DNA of 64,000 nucleotides from Streptococcus pseudopneumoniae (GTDB taxonomy: Bacteria; Bacillota; Bacilli; Lactobacillales; Streptococcaceae). Position 1 is the first letter of the stretch. The number at the start of each line of letters is the position of its first letter. Both the position numbers and the translations under genes were made by a program. The notes below the pieces were generated by a model, which did no database searches, was not told where the DNA came from, and saw only the letters and a program-made list of their open reading frames with translations. The stretch is from the NCBI RefSeq assembly GCF_001068775.1, contig NZ_JWAJ01000097.1:34453-98452 (forward strand), given 5' to 3'. This document shows, one piece after another, positions 26,028 through 34,757 of the stretch.

Positions 26028-28625
26028 ATGGATGAACAGAAATACAATTTGGAACAAAGTATAGCAGAGGTAGATAGATTAGTTGACTTATCAGCAGACC
26101 AGACAGATAAGACTGCCTGTGAAGATCTAGCAGAAAAGGCAAGAATAATTTATGAGAAATTTCCAGAATCTGAAGAGATTGCTTTGCAGTATGCCAGGAT
26201 TTTGCTCATTTTATCTACCAAGCAGACTGTGTTGAAGGAACTGGAGACTACTGCTAAAAAATTAGAGAATTTGCAACAAAAATTCCCTGAATCACATGAT
26301 ATAGCAGAAGCATTAGCTGGGACTTTGCTCCTTTTATCATTCGAGCAGACTGTATTGAAGGAACTAGAGACTACTGCTGAAAAATTAGAGAATTTGCAAC
26401 AAAAATTCCCTAAATCGAATGATATAGCTTTGCACTATGCTAGGTTTTTGTTCATTTTATCAAGCAAGCAGTCTGTATTAAAAGAACTCGAAGCTACTGT
26501 CGAGAAATTACAGAGATTGCAGCAAAAATTTCCTGAATCGCATGATATAGCTTTGCACTATGCTAAGATTTTAGTTAATTTATCAATCGAGCAGACTGTG
26601 TTGAAGGAACTCGAAGCTACTGTTGAGAAATTACAGGAATTACAGCAAAAATTCCCTGAATCGCATGATTTATCTTTGCAGTATGCTAAGATTTTAGCTA
26701 ATTTATCAATCGAGCAGACTGCGTTGAAGGAACGGGAGGCTACTGTTGAGAAATTACAAGAATTGCAGCAACAATTCCTTGAATCGCATGATTTAGCTTT
26801 GCACTATGCTAGGTTTTTGTTCATTTTATCAAGCAAACAGACTGTGTTGAATAAACTTGAGATTGTTGCTGAAAAATTAGAGAATTTGCAACAAAAATTC
26901 CCTGAATCACATGATATAGCTTTGCCGTATGCCCTGGTTTTATTTAATTTATCAAATAAGCAGACTAAGTTAAAGGAACTAGAGACTACTGCTGAAAAAT
27001 TAGAGAATTTGCAACAAAAATTCCCTGAATCACATGATATAGCAGAAGCATTTGCTAGGACTTTGCTCCTTTTATCGTTCGAGCAGACCGTATTGGACGA
27101 ACTGGAGACTACTGCTGAGAAATTACAGGAATTGCAGCAAAAATTCCTTGAATCGCATGACATAGCTTTACAGTATGCTAGATTTTTGTTCGTTTTATTA
27201 ATCAAGCAGACCGAGTTAAAGAAAATCGAGGCTACTGTCGAGAAATTAGAAAAATTGCAGCAAAAATTTCCAAAATCCGAAGAAATTGCTTTTATATATA
27301 GCACGGTCTTAGCAAGCTTATTTGAACACCAAACAGAGTTAAGTGAACGTCTGCAAACCACAAAAATAATTAAAAAACTCTATGAACAGTTCTCCAAATT
27401 TATGTTACAAAATTTTGATGATCTATTTTTTCATGATGATAATGTTTGTTATAGAGAGGAGTACAAGCTATTCAACTTTATCCTAAAAGAAGGTCTTTTA
27501 AAGAATACTAAATATGCTATTTTACAAACATGGGTAAAACGTTATAAAGAAGACTCGAGTGAACTAAAGAACTTGCTATCTATTTATCAACTTGTTCAAA
27601 AAATCAAGTATCAACTTGGGCTAAAAGACGAAGATAAAAATCAGATGCTTAAATTCGGTCACTACACCAAGGGAAGCACTCTCCAAATTATGTTAGATCA
27701 AGAGGAGAATGAAAAGAAGAAAAGTACTTTTTCGGTATCTGGGAAAACTCGCTTGTATAATGCTAATTATATGAATGATCCTGAAGAAGGAATCGTCATA
27801 GAAAAGATATTAGGTTTAGATAGACGAGATATCTTAGAACCAAGCTCATGGTTTTTAATGAGTTTTACAAACAAAACGGATGATCTGGCCATGTGGTCCC
27901 AGTATGGTGATGATGCCAAAGGTGTTTGTCTAGTACTTCGTGAAGAGGATTTTTCTAGATTTACTTCCTTCAATGATGTTTCGTGGCGTCAAGAAAAAAA
28001 CATTTTAGAATTCTCTGATAAGATGTATTTACTGAAATCTGAATTAAATAGTGGTTTTGAAAAATCTATCTCTCGGAGTGAAAGCGAAAATTCAGTCGAT
28101 ACTGTTAATGATGAAGGAACTGAACCGAATTCTGTAGAAAAAGCTAGTGATTCAAAAGGGAATCGTGATTATCTCTACCGAATTGCCTATGTTAAGCATA
28201 TAAAGGAAAATTTAAAACTAGAACGAACTGAACTATTTGAGAAGTCGGAAATAGAAGAATTAGAAAAATTGTTGAATAGTTTAAAAGAAAAACTAGATAT
28301 CGGTTCAAAAGTCACGGAGGAGAACTATCAAAATGCTATTTCTGAATGTATCGAAGAAATTCGCTACTTATTTAAATCTGTCGATTACAAATATGAAAAC
28401 GAACTGCGCATCTTACGCTATGCTAACCTAGACCCAAGTAATGAGGAAATCAAAATTGACAAAACCTCTGGGGTAGGTAAACTTTATGTAGAACGAAAAA
28501 ATTCAATTCAAATTGAGGAGGTTATTTTCGGACCTAAGTTTCCAAATCCTGAATATGTAACTCCTTTATTGAAACTTTTGGATAAGGATATTAAGTATAA
28601 AAAATCTACGATAAAATTCAGATAA
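26028..28625 (+). CDS. Tandem-repeat protein with DUF2971-like C-terminal domain
   Basis: The 865-residue protein is soluble with no signal peptide. Residues ~34-443 are ten consecutive 41-residue helical repeats (consensus TVEKLQELQQKFPESHDIAL, then QYARFLFILSSKQTVLKELE), resembling TPR-type solenoids but longer than 34 residues. A helical region follows to ~535. From ~540 the C-terminus resembles DUF2971: FGHYTKG, LYNANYMNDPEEG, SWFLMSFTNKTDDLAMWSQY and GVCLVL, later VDYKYENELRILRY. The function of DUF2971 is unknown to me. The gene is AT-rich. It sits between an MFS gene and padR, which I recall as neighbours in pneumococcus, so it looks inserted. A good GTGAGGG precedes the ATG. Confidence 0.75.
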   Translation: MDEQKYNLEQSIAEVDRLVDLSADQTDKTACEDLAEKARIIYEKFPESEEIALQYARILLILSTKQTVLKELETTAKKLENLQQKFPESHDIAEALAGTLLLLSFEQTVLKELETTAEKLENLQQKFPKSNDIALHYARFLFILSSKQSVLKELEATVEKLQRLQQKFPESHDIALHYAKILVNLSIEQTVLKELEATVEKLQELQQKFPESHDLSLQYAKILANLSIEQTALKEREATVEKLQELQQQFLESHDLALHYARFLFILSSKQTVLNKLEIVAEKLENLQQKFPESHDIALPYALVLFNLSNKQTKLKELETTAEKLENLQQKFPESHDIAEAFARTLLLLSFEQTVLDELETTAEKLQELQQKFLESHDIALQYARFLFVLLIKQTELKKIEATVEKLEKLQQKFPKSEEIAFIYSTVLASLFEHQTELSERLQTTKIIKKLYEQFSKFMLQNFDDLFFHDDNVCYREEYKLFNFILKEGLLKNTKYAILQTWVKRYKEDSSELKNLLSIYQLVQKIKYQLGLKDEDKNQMLKFGHYTKGSTLQIMLDQEENEKKKSTFSVSGKTRLYNANYMNDPEEGIVIEKILGLDRRDILEPSSWFLMSFTNKTDDLAMWSQYGDDAKGVCLVLREEDFSRFTSFNDVSWRQEKNILEFSDKMYLLKSELNSGFEKSISRSESENSVDTVNDEGTEPNSVEKASDSKGNRDYLYRIAYVKHIKENLKLERTELFEKSEIEELEKLLNSLKEKLDIGSKVTEENYQNAISECIEEIRYLFKSVDYKYENELRILRYANLDPSNEEIKIDKTSGVGKLYVERKNSIQIEEVIFGPKFPNPEYVTPLLKLLDKDIKYKKSTIKFR
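26127..27356 (+). repeat. Ten tandem 123-bp coding repeats
   Basis: The repeats are exactly 41 codons each; copies 2-10 fill 26250-27356 without gaps and a more divergent copy 1 precedes them. Several copies are nearly identical at DNA level. Copies 2 and 8 share the unusual AEALAGTLLLLSFEQ / AEAFARTLLLLSFEQ segment, and copies 3, 6 and 9 share an ARFLF core. This suggests multi-unit block duplication by recombination. Copy number probably varies between strains. Confidence 0.9.
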
Positions 28626-28645
28626 AGTTCTCAAAAAAATCCTCT

Positions 28646-28676
28646 AATCTTCTAGTTTTCACTAGGAGATTTTTTA
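28646..28676 (+). terminator. Rho-independent terminator
   Basis: AATCTTCTAG pairs with CTAGGAGATT (one G-T pair), followed by TTTTT; 20 bases after the repeat/DUF2971 gene. Confidence 0.8.
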
Positions 28677-28689
28677 TATATAAAAATTT

Positions 28690-28739
28690 TACACATATTA
28701 CTTGACAGGGCTTACAAATAGATGTATGATGTATGTGTA
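28690..28739 (+). promoter_or_regulatory. padR promoter with flanking palindrome
   Basis: TTGACA (28702-28707), a 17-base spacer and TATGAT (28725-28730) make the best sigma-A promoter in this region. It is bracketed by a perfect inverted repeat, TACACATA (28690-28697) and TATGTGTA (28732-28739), and contains ATGTATGATGTATG. This is consistent with autorepression by the PadR protein encoded downstream. A near-identical direct repeat (TATATATAAAAATTTTACA and TATATATAAAATTTTTACA, near 28675 and 28748) also flanks it. Confidence 0.65.
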
Positions 28740-28786
28740 GAATAATTATATATAAAATTTTTACATACTAAAAAAGGAGGTGCCCC

Positions 28787-29113
28787 ATGTATTTTCCAAC
28801 ATCAGCGGCTTTGATTGAATTTCTCATCTTGGCCATCCTAGAACAAGGGGATTCCTATGGTTATGAGATTAGCCAAACCATTAAACTCATTGCCAAAATC
28901 AAGGAATCTACCCTCTACCCCATCTTGAAAAAACTGGATACCAACCGCTATCTGACTACATACTCTCGCGAATACCAAGGTCGGATGCGGAAATACTACT
29001 CCTTGACAGAGATTGGGGAGGAGCAACTATTTGTACTCAGAGAAGAGTGGACACTCTACACTGACACTATCAACGGCATCATAGAAGGGAGCATTCGCCA
29101 TGACAAGAACTGA
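28787..29113 (+). CDS. PadR-family transcriptional regulator
   Basis: The 108-residue winged-helix protein starts LIEFLILAILEQGDSYGYEI, the PadR hallmark, with the recognition region KESTLYPILKKLDTNRYL and wing segment RMRKYYSLTEIGEEQL. AAAGGAGG precedes the ATG. It is followed with overlap by DUF1700 and DUF4097 genes, a common Firmicutes cassette in which PadR controls a membrane-stress response. Ligand unknown. Confidence 0.92.
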   Translation: MYFPTSAALIEFLILAILEQGDSYGYEISQTIKLIAKIKESTLYPILKKLDTNRYLTTYSREYQGRMRKYYSLTEIGEEQLFVLREEWTLYTDTINGIIEGSIRHDKN

Positions 29114-29693
29114 ATATTTGAATCAGCTTGAAGCCTATCTGATGAAGCTTCCTCAATCTGATCGCATTGAAGCCATGGATTACTTCAAAGAACTCTTTGA
29201 TGATGCGGGTCCAGAAGGTGAGGAGGAGCTTATCGCTAGCCTGGGAAGTCCAAAAGAAGCTGCCCATGATATCCTGACTACACTTCTTGATAAGAAAATC
29301 AACGAAGAAAATTCCAGTAAGAACGACCGCCATATTTTACGCATCGCTCTACTAGCCCTTCTTGCAGCTCCTATCGGCATTCCGGTCGGAATTGCTCTTC
29401 TCATGGCTATCATCGGGATTTTTATCGCTGCTGTCAGCGTACTTATAGCCTTCTTTGCTGTATCAGTAGCTGGACTAATCCTAGGAGGCGTTCTCCTATT
29501 TGAAAGCTTCTACGTTCTGGCTGAATCGACATCTGCTTTTATACTGATTTTTGGTGGAGGTTTACTAGCTATTGGAGCTTCATCTTTAGTTCTGCTGGCA
29601 ACGTCCTATGTAACACGTTTCTTTGGATTACTAGTCCTTCGACTTATCCAATGGATTCTTAATAGAGGAAAGAGAGGTGAAAGACATGCGTAA
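29100..29693 (+). CDS. DUF1700-family membrane protein
   Basis: The 197-residue protein has a helical N-terminus (MTRTEYLNQLEAYLMKLPQS, SDRIEAMDYFKELFDDAG, LGSPKEAAHDIL) typical of DUF1700. Several membrane helices follow from about residue 80 (IALLALLAAPIGIPVGIALL, IFIAAVSVLIAFFAVS and more). It overlaps padR by 14 bases, with AAGGGAG as ribosome binding site inside padR. It is probably a PadR-controlled membrane protein; function unknown. Confidence 0.88.
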   Translation: MTRTEYLNQLEAYLMKLPQSDRIEAMDYFKELFDDAGPEGEEELIASLGSPKEAAHDILTTLLDKKINEENSSKNDRHILRIALLALLAAPIGIPVGIALLMAIIGIFIAAVSVLIAFFAVSVAGLILGGVLLFESFYVLAESTSAFILIFGGGLLAIGASSLVLLATSYVTRFFGLLVLRLIQWILNRGKRGERHA

Positions 29694-30594
29694 ATGGACA
29701 AAAGGATTTCTTATCTTTGGTGTTGTTACCAGTATCATCGGTTTTTCCATGATGATCATCGGCATCCAAACAGACGGAGTCAGAAGCCTCCTTGCAATGT
29801 CTCAAAATCCAGTATTTGAAAGTCGAATGGAAGAACTCGTTTTTGATCAAGATATCGAAAACCTTAACATCTCACTGAAAGAACATTCGCTCGTCATTAC
29901 GGAGTCAAACGATGATAAGATTCACCTTCAGTATCACCCGACCATCTCTGAAAAAGAAAATCTTCAACACTCTATCAAAGAGAAAAGTCTTGAAATAACT
30001 GATACCAAATCAACTACACGTCGCTCTATAGGTTCTAGTATCGAAGGTATCCTCTTTATCGCAAGCGGAATTTCTAGCCGCAATGATGAAGTTGTTCTCT
30101 CATTACCAAGAGAAAGAGAATTAAAAAATCTAACTGCCCAGGTAAACCATCGTATCCTTTCAATTGCCAATACAAAACTCAGCAATGCCAAGATTCTGTC
30201 AAATGGCTATCTTCTTCGTATCACTGATAGCGAGATTAAAAATAGCCAACTGATCACAACTGGAATTGTCAATGTATTTGAAACCAGTCTAACAGATAGT
30301 CGTATCCAAGCAGACCATCAACATATCACTGCAGACGATATCCAAGTGCACGGTAGAGTGGAATTCGAGGCAAGAAAAGATATCTCACTCGAGTTATCCC
30401 AAAAGGAACTTGAGCGAATCAATGTTGAGTTTTCTGCTGAACATGGTGATATCTATCGCTGGCATCGAGACAGACGTGACATACATACGGGAGGTAGTAA
30501 AGGTGAAGCATTAGCGAACCCTTACAAAACAGAAAAAAAAGATACGCAAGATCTCCTCGTCGCAAAATCGAATCAAAGTATCTATTACCCATAA
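29686..30594 (+). CDS. DUF4097-family (YvlB-like) envelope protein
   Basis: The 302-residue protein has one N-terminal membrane helix (GFLIFGVVTSIIGFSMMIIG) and a beta-helix-like body of repeating short strands (LNISLKEHSLVITESNDDKI, VVLSLPRERELKNLTAQVN), the DUF4097 pattern. I choose the ATG at 29686, eight bases after GAGAGG; a GTG nine bases earlier lies in the ribosome binding site. The start overlaps the DUF1700 gene by eight bases. It completes the padR/DUF1700/DUF4097 cassette. Confidence 0.82.
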   Translation: MRKWTKGFLIFGVVTSIIGFSMMIIGIQTDGVRSLLAMSQNPVFESRMEELVFDQDIENLNISLKEHSLVITESNDDKIHLQYHPTISEKENLQHSIKEKSLEITDTKSTTRRSIGSSIEGILFIASGISSRNDEVVLSLPRERELKNLTAQVNHRILSIANTKLSNAKILSNGYLLRITDSEIKNSQLITTGIVNVFETSLTDSRIQADHQHITADDIQVHGRVEFEARKDISLELSQKELERINVEFSAEHGDIYRWHRDRRDIHTGGSKGEALANPYKTEKKDTQDLLVAKSNQSIYYP

Positions 30595-30681
30595 TAAGAT
30601 CGCTTGCTTTCTTATAGAAATCATGAATAAAGACAACTAGTAGTTACTACTCAAAAATTAATCAAAAAAGGGAGGTCTATT

Positions 30682-31653
30682 ATGACTCAAGAATGGTTTG
30701 AAAGTGCTGATTTCGAAAAAACAGCCAACAATGATAAAAAAGATAGCCCATCCGACTCAGTTCTCCTTGAAGAAGATACAGAGACAAGAGAAGAGGCGCC
30801 AGTAGTTGAGGAAAATCCTCAAGCCAACCCAGAAGATAAGGAAACTAGTGAGGAAACTGTAGAGACTGAAGAGCTCGCTGAAAAATTAGAAAAGATAGAC
30901 GAGTCAGAAGAACCTGTTAAAGAAGCTTCTCAGAAAAGTCAATCTTTGACTAGCAAGTCTTTGGAAAGCCCATTTTTACCAGATTCTGCATCTACAAAAA
31001 CAGCAGTATTTGCAGTTTTCAAAGAAGAACTGGCTGATCTTTGGGTTTGGCTACAAGGAGCCCTTAAAGAACCGACAGCAAGCATTGATACAGATAAAAA
31101 ACATAGTTATAATGCCTTTGCGCTACTGACTATCTTTTCTGCTCTTAGTTTCTTCTGTGCGATTTATCATATTAAGCATGACTACTACGGCCATATGGCG
31201 GCTATCAACTCTCATGCCATCGAGCAGTTCCCTTCACTGAATCTCTTTTCTATCTTCTCCATCTTGGTAGCGACAAGCTTATTCTTCTTTTCTATCCTTA
31301 TGGGTGGATTCGTAGTTAAACGTTTTGTCAATCAGGACAATGACTGGACACTGGAAAAAGCCTTGCAAGAGTATAGCAGACTCTTCGCCCTTCCTATCCT
31401 GCTCACGGGTATTGCCAGTTTCTTTGCCTTCTTTAATAGTCTACGTTTTGCGGCTCTTCTTTGCCTCATTAGCATTGGTCTCGTACTTCTTGCCAACCTC
31501 TATACCATCTCAAGACCAAGTAAAGATAGCCAAACTGACTCCTTCTATCGCCTTCTCTTAGCATTTCTAGTTAACGGTGGTATCCTATTTCTCTTCTTCC
31601 TAGCAGAAATGACTCTGGTTTTTGAATATCTACGAATCCTAGCTTTTATGTAA
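30682..31653 (+). CDS. Membrane protein with long acidic N-terminal region
   Basis: In this 323-residue protein, residues 1-~105 are hydrophilic, very rich in Glu, Asp, Ser and Thr and probably disordered. Residues ~140-323 hold five to six membrane helices (ALLTIFSALSFFCAIY, FSIFSILVATSLFFFSIL, LFALPILLTGIASFFAFF and others). A segment between them (FKEELADLWVWLQGALKEP) is amphipathic. GGGAGG precedes the start. It follows the padR cassette by 87 bases and may be co-regulated. I do not recognise a named family with certainty. Confidence 0.75.
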   Translation: MTQEWFESADFEKTANNDKKDSPSDSVLLEEDTETREEAPVVEENPQANPEDKETSEETVETEELAEKLEKIDESEEPVKEASQKSQSLTSKSLESPFLPDSASTKTAVFAVFKEELADLWVWLQGALKEPTASIDTDKKHSYNAFALLTIFSALSFFCAIYHIKHDYYGHMAAINSHAIEQFPSLNLFSIFSILVATSLFFFSILMGGFVVKRFVNQDNDWTLEKALQEYSRLFALPILLTGIASFFAFFNSLRFAALLCLISIGLVLLANLYTISRPSKDSQTDSFYRLLLAFLVNGGILFLFFLAEMTLVFEYLRILAFM

Positions 31654-31719
31654 GATAAAGGTAGCGAGATAGAAAGATATTAGCTTTAGAGGATCATTAC
31701 TATAAAATTTTAAAAACAA

Positions 31720-31775
31720 AAAAAGCGAACAAGACAGAATTCTGATAATCAGAAAACTAATCTTGTCCGCTTTTT
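31720..31775. terminator. Bidirectional terminator
   Basis: AAAAAGCGAACAAGA pairs with TCTTGTCCGCTTTTT with one mismatch. A second perfect hairpin, TTCTGATAATCAGAA, lies in the loop. Located between convergent genes. Confidence 0.85.
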
Positions 31776-31809
31776 AACTTTATAGAAACTTTTGTCACAG
31801 ATTCCTTAT

Positions 31810-32667
31810 TTATCTATTTGCTAAAGCTTCAAAATCCTCTCCTGAAACTGGTCCTACCACTATTTGGTTGGCATCCAAATCCTGACAAAGTTCCTTTGGA
31901 AGAGCTTCTAAGAAGGTTTGATAATCCAGTCTAGCTACTGCTTCATAATCTTCTAGTTTTGAGCCATCCCCAGAGATTTTTACCAAATCAATCTCCCAAA
32001 CAAGTTCCTTGCCTACCAATTGCTCAACATAAGGAGCTGGAATCACCGGTTCTTTTGGCAAAATAGTCTTTACTCCTTGAGCCAGGTGGTAGATTCCATG
32101 AACCTTACCCTCACTATCTGGGTAGAATTTAGCACTTGCAGGGTAAGCATCTGACCCTTGAACCCTCTTAACTAGCTCTTCAAAACGTGCCAATCCATCT
32201 TCTTCTAGGAAACTTTCTAAATCCTTCTTATCAAAGTAAATAGTTGATAGAATTCCTTGGCAAAAGGCCAAACGAGTATCCTTGTCAGCTAAATAGTTTT
32301 TAACAGTTTCTTGGAAATAAAGATTCAAGTCGAAGTCCTCAATACCTTCAACTGCTTCTCCTATCTTACTAGAAAATGCTCGCAAAAAATCTTCTACAAT
32401 TTCCCAGTCAGCTCTTGTGATAAAATCAGGAATAACAACTTGATAGCCTTTCTTGCTATCTTCATAGCTAACTTTAAAGAGAAATTGAGACTTGCCTATG
32501 ATTCCACACTCGATATACTCAAGGCGATTGAGGGATTGACGAAGATAGACAGCATCATAACTATGTGACTCTAAGCCATCTACTAGGGCCAAGACTGACT
32601 TAGCTGTTAAAATCTCCTGTTGTCCTAAAATACTTTGTTTATTTGGAATAAAAAATGTTTTCACCAT
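31810..32667 (-). CDS. Hypothetical cytoplasmic protein (DUF4299-like)
   Basis: This 285-residue protein starts MVKTFFIPNKQSILGQQE. The ATG at 32667 has GAGG six bases upstream, while the longer frame to 32709 begins in the promoter area. It has no signal peptide or membrane segment; it is acidic with mixed alpha/beta character. The N-terminus reminds me of the streptococcal DUF4299 family, but I cannot verify this. Monocistronic with its own terminator-facing ends. A TATACT on the minus strand about 30 bases upstream is a likely -10. Confidence 0.65.
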   Translation of the reverse strand: MVKTFFIPNKQSILGQQEILTAKSVLALVDGLESHSYDAVYLRQSLNRLEYIECGIIGKSQFLFKVSYEDSKKGYQVVIPDFITRADWEIVEDFLRAFSSKIGEAVEGIEDFDLNLYFQETVKNYLADKDTRLAFCQGILSTIYFDKKDLESFLEEDGLARFEELVKRVQGSDAYPASAKFYPDSEGKVHGIYHLAQGVKTILPKEPVIPAPYVEQLVGKELVWEIDLVKISGDGSKLEDYEAVARLDYQTFLEALPKELCQDLDANQIVVGPVSGEDFEALANR

Positions 32668-32760
32668 AAATGGCCTCATTTGAAATCGTTTACATATAGT
32701 ATACACCATTTTCCTGAAAGATGCAGAAACAAATTTAAGATTTTTTGGTCAAAAGCATAG

Positions 32761-32782
32761 AAAAACAGCCCGTCAGGACTGT
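32761..32782 (-). terminator. Terminator of trhO
   Basis: On the minus strand AACAGTCC and GGGCTGTT pair around a short loop and run into TTTTTC, eight bases after the trhO stop. Confidence 0.75.
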
Positions 32783-32790
32783 TGATACTA

Positions 32791-33777
32791 TTATACGACT
32801 TCAGAATGATCTAGATTCTCACCAATCGCTGCTAAACGCTCGATAACTTGATCTTGCGTTAATTCATGTTCCAAAACATAGCGATTACGTGGGTGAACAC
32901 GGCACTCGTGTGAGCAACCACGGAGATATTTATCTTCGTTGTCTTCTGATGCCAAGATACGACGGTTACAGAAGGGATTTCCACAGTTAACATAACGTTC
33001 ACATGGTGTTCCGTCAAACCAGTCTTTCCCTACGATGGTTGGGTTAACATGGTTAACATCGACTGCGATACGCTCGTCAAAGACATACATTTTCCCATCC
33101 CAAAGTTCCCCTTGAACTTCTGGATCTTTACCATAAGTGGCGATTCCTCCATGCAATTGACCGACATCTTTGTAGCCTTCACGAACCATCCAACCAGAGA
33201 ATTTCTCACAGCGGACTCCACCAGTACAGTAAACTACGACGCGCTTGTCCATGAACTTTTCCTTGTTATCACGGACCCATTGTGGCAATTCACGGAAGTT
33301 GCGGATATCTGGACGAATAGCCCCACGGAAGTGACCAAGATCGTACTCGTAGTCATTCCGAGTATCAAGGACAACTGTATCTTCATCAAGAAGAGCTTCT
33401 TTAAATTCTTTTGGAGACAAGTAAGCACCCGTTGTCTCAAGTGGATCGATGTCGTTGTCAAAGTCGTTGTCTTCCAAACCAAGGTGGACAATCTCTTTCT
33501 TGTAGCGAACAAACATCTTCTTGAAGGCTTGTTCACTTTCTTCGTCAATCTTGAACCAGAGGTCTTCCATACCTGGAAGGCTGTGAACATAGTCCATGTA
33601 TTTTTGCGTGGCCTCATAGTCACCAGAAACAGTTCCATTGATCCCTTCGTCAGCGACTAGGATACGACCTTTGAGGCCGATTGACTTACAGAAAGCCAAG
33701 TGGTCTGCAGCAAATTGTTCCGCGTTTTCGATGGGAACATATTTATAGTAAAGTAAAACTCGAATATCTTTTGACAT
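32791..33777 (-). CDS. trhO: tRNA uridine(34) hydroxylase, rhodanese-type
   Basis: TrhO hydroxylates wobble uridine 34 (ho5U) in an oxygen-dependent reaction. The 328-residue protein has an N-terminal UPF0176 domain, a central rhodanese domain with active-site loop [16 protein letters not shown], and a C-terminal cysteine cluster ([12 protein letters not shown] ... CSHEC) likely to bind zinc. All expected cysteines are present and the length is typical. It adds to the tRNA wobble-modification genes in this window (mnmA, mnmG), though in a separate transcription unit. Confidence 0.93.
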   Translation of the reverse strand: MSKDIRVLLYYKYVPIENAEQFAADHLAFCKSIGLKGRILVADEGINGTVSGDYEATQKYMDYVHSLPGMEDLWFKIDEESEQAFKKMFVRYKKEIVHLGLEDNDFDNDIDPLETTGAYLSPKEFKEALLDEDTVVLDTRNDYEYDLGHFRGAIRPDIRNFRELPQWVRDNKEKFMDKRVVVYCTGGVRCEKFSGWMVREGYKDVGQLHGGIATYGKDPEVQGELWDGKMYVFDERIAVDVNHVNPTIVGKDWFDGTPCERYVNCGNPFCNRRILASEDNEDKYLRGCSHECRVHPRNRYVLEHELTQDQVIERLAAIGENLDHSEVV

Positions 33778-33875
33778 GTGCTTCTCTTTTCTAAGATTAA
33801 ATTATCAGAATTTTTCATTCAACTATTCCAGTATACTCTCCCAAGAAAGCGAATGCAATTTATTTGACCGAAAAT

Positions 33876-33905
33876 TGAAAACAAGACCATTTTCAGATCT
33901 TGTTT
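33876..33905 (-). terminator. Terminator overlapping the CPBP gene stop
   Basis: AACAAGAxC/GxTCTTGTT pair at 33880-33888 and 33896-33904 with a seven-base loop. The 5' arm on the minus strand abuts the stop codon and an A/T-rich run follows. Confidence 0.7.
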
Positions 33906-34594
33906 CAACTAAATATTCGGTGAAGAAAAGTTAACAAAAATGGCAAGGTTGCTACAATATTATTAATCACATGGACTGCATAGCCAGGATAGATACTCTT
34001 GGTATAACGAGTTAATCCAGCACAACATACTCCAAATGTCGAAAAAACAAGAATATCTAAGAAATTTGGAAAGCTAGAAAAGTGAGGAAGAGCAAACAAA
34101 ACCGAAGGAAGAATCAGGTCAAGTCCAAGCTTCGAATCTTTAAAGAAGGCGTGTTGGAACAAACCCCTATAAATCAACTCTTCCATCAGAGGGCCTAGGA
34201 AAAATAAAGTCAGGTAGATACCCAATTCAGCAAAATTTGTCTCACTATAGCCGATTAGTACAGCCCAGCCTTCAGAGGTTGACTGTACATGTTTTGCCGT
34301 TTGAAAATTAAAAGATATGCAAAGTACAGTTACGAAAACCGTCAAAACTGTGTACCATAGCCATTTTTTCTTTGGAATAACAAAAAGGTAGCCATGTCCT
34401 GTCTTGACTAAAATCCATATCATGAGGCCAATAAAGACAAGACTAATAAGATTTTTAATCCAGAAAAAATTCCCAATCTGAGAAGAAAATTGCCAGTAAT
34501 TTTGGACCACAAGTGTTAGCTGAGAGAGTCCATATACGAAAAATAAGTAAGATAAGATTGCACTGATTTTAAAGAGTAGATGGTATTTTTTCAT
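33905..34594 (-). CDS. CPBP-family intramembrane glutamic protease
   Basis: The 229-residue polytopic protein has the CPBP/Abi motifs: GPLMEELIYRGLFQH (catalytic Glu-Glu...Arg), then ALPHFSS, then HVINNIVA near the C-terminus. Family members include bacteriocin self-immunity proteins and CAAX-type processing proteases; which role applies here is unclear, as no bacteriocin gene lies beside it. It is monocistronic. The upstream region has two TTATATGTAA sequences and a hairpin whose meaning I cannot assign. Confidence 0.85.
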   Translation of the reverse strand: MKKYHLLFKISAILSYLFFVYGLSQLTLVVQNYWQFSSQIGNFFWIKNLISLVFIGLMIWILVKTGHGYLFVIPKKKWLWYTVLTVFVTVLCISFNFQTAKHVQSTSEGWAVLIGYSETNFAELGIYLTLFFLGPLMEELIYRGLFQHAFFKDSKLGLDLILPSVLFALPHFSSFPNFLDILVFSTFGVCCAGLTRYTKSIYPGYAVHVINNIVATLPFLLTFLHRIFS

Positions 34595-34668
34595 ATGTCG
34601 GTGTCCAACGTTATATGTAAGAGTAAATATCTGATTTTAAATACAGATAATTATATGTAAACACTTTA

Positions 34669-34723
34669 AAAAGAATCACCACCTCGTCTGGAAAAACCAG
34701 ACAAGGCAGTGATCGCTCTTTTT
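34669..34723 (-). terminator. Strong terminator of the N-glycan importer operon
   Basis: A long stem pairs ATCACTGCCTTGTCTGG with CCAGACGAGGTGGTGAT (read on the minus strand, three mismatches) around TTTTT and is followed by CTTTTT. It lies 35 bases after the solute-binding protein gene. Confidence 0.85.
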
Positions 34724-34757
34724 AGGAATGAATACACGAAATCAATTGTTCTTGCGA

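Noticed and set aside
26804..27361. Long reverse-strand open frame (185 codons) inside the repeat gene
   Set aside because: It mirrors the 123-bp repeats in an antisense frame; its repetitiveness is inherited from the sense gene and it has no ribosome binding site.
33905..34594. CPBP gene as part of a bacteriocin immunity cluster
   Set aside because: No bacteriocin precursor or double-glycine leader gene lies next to it.
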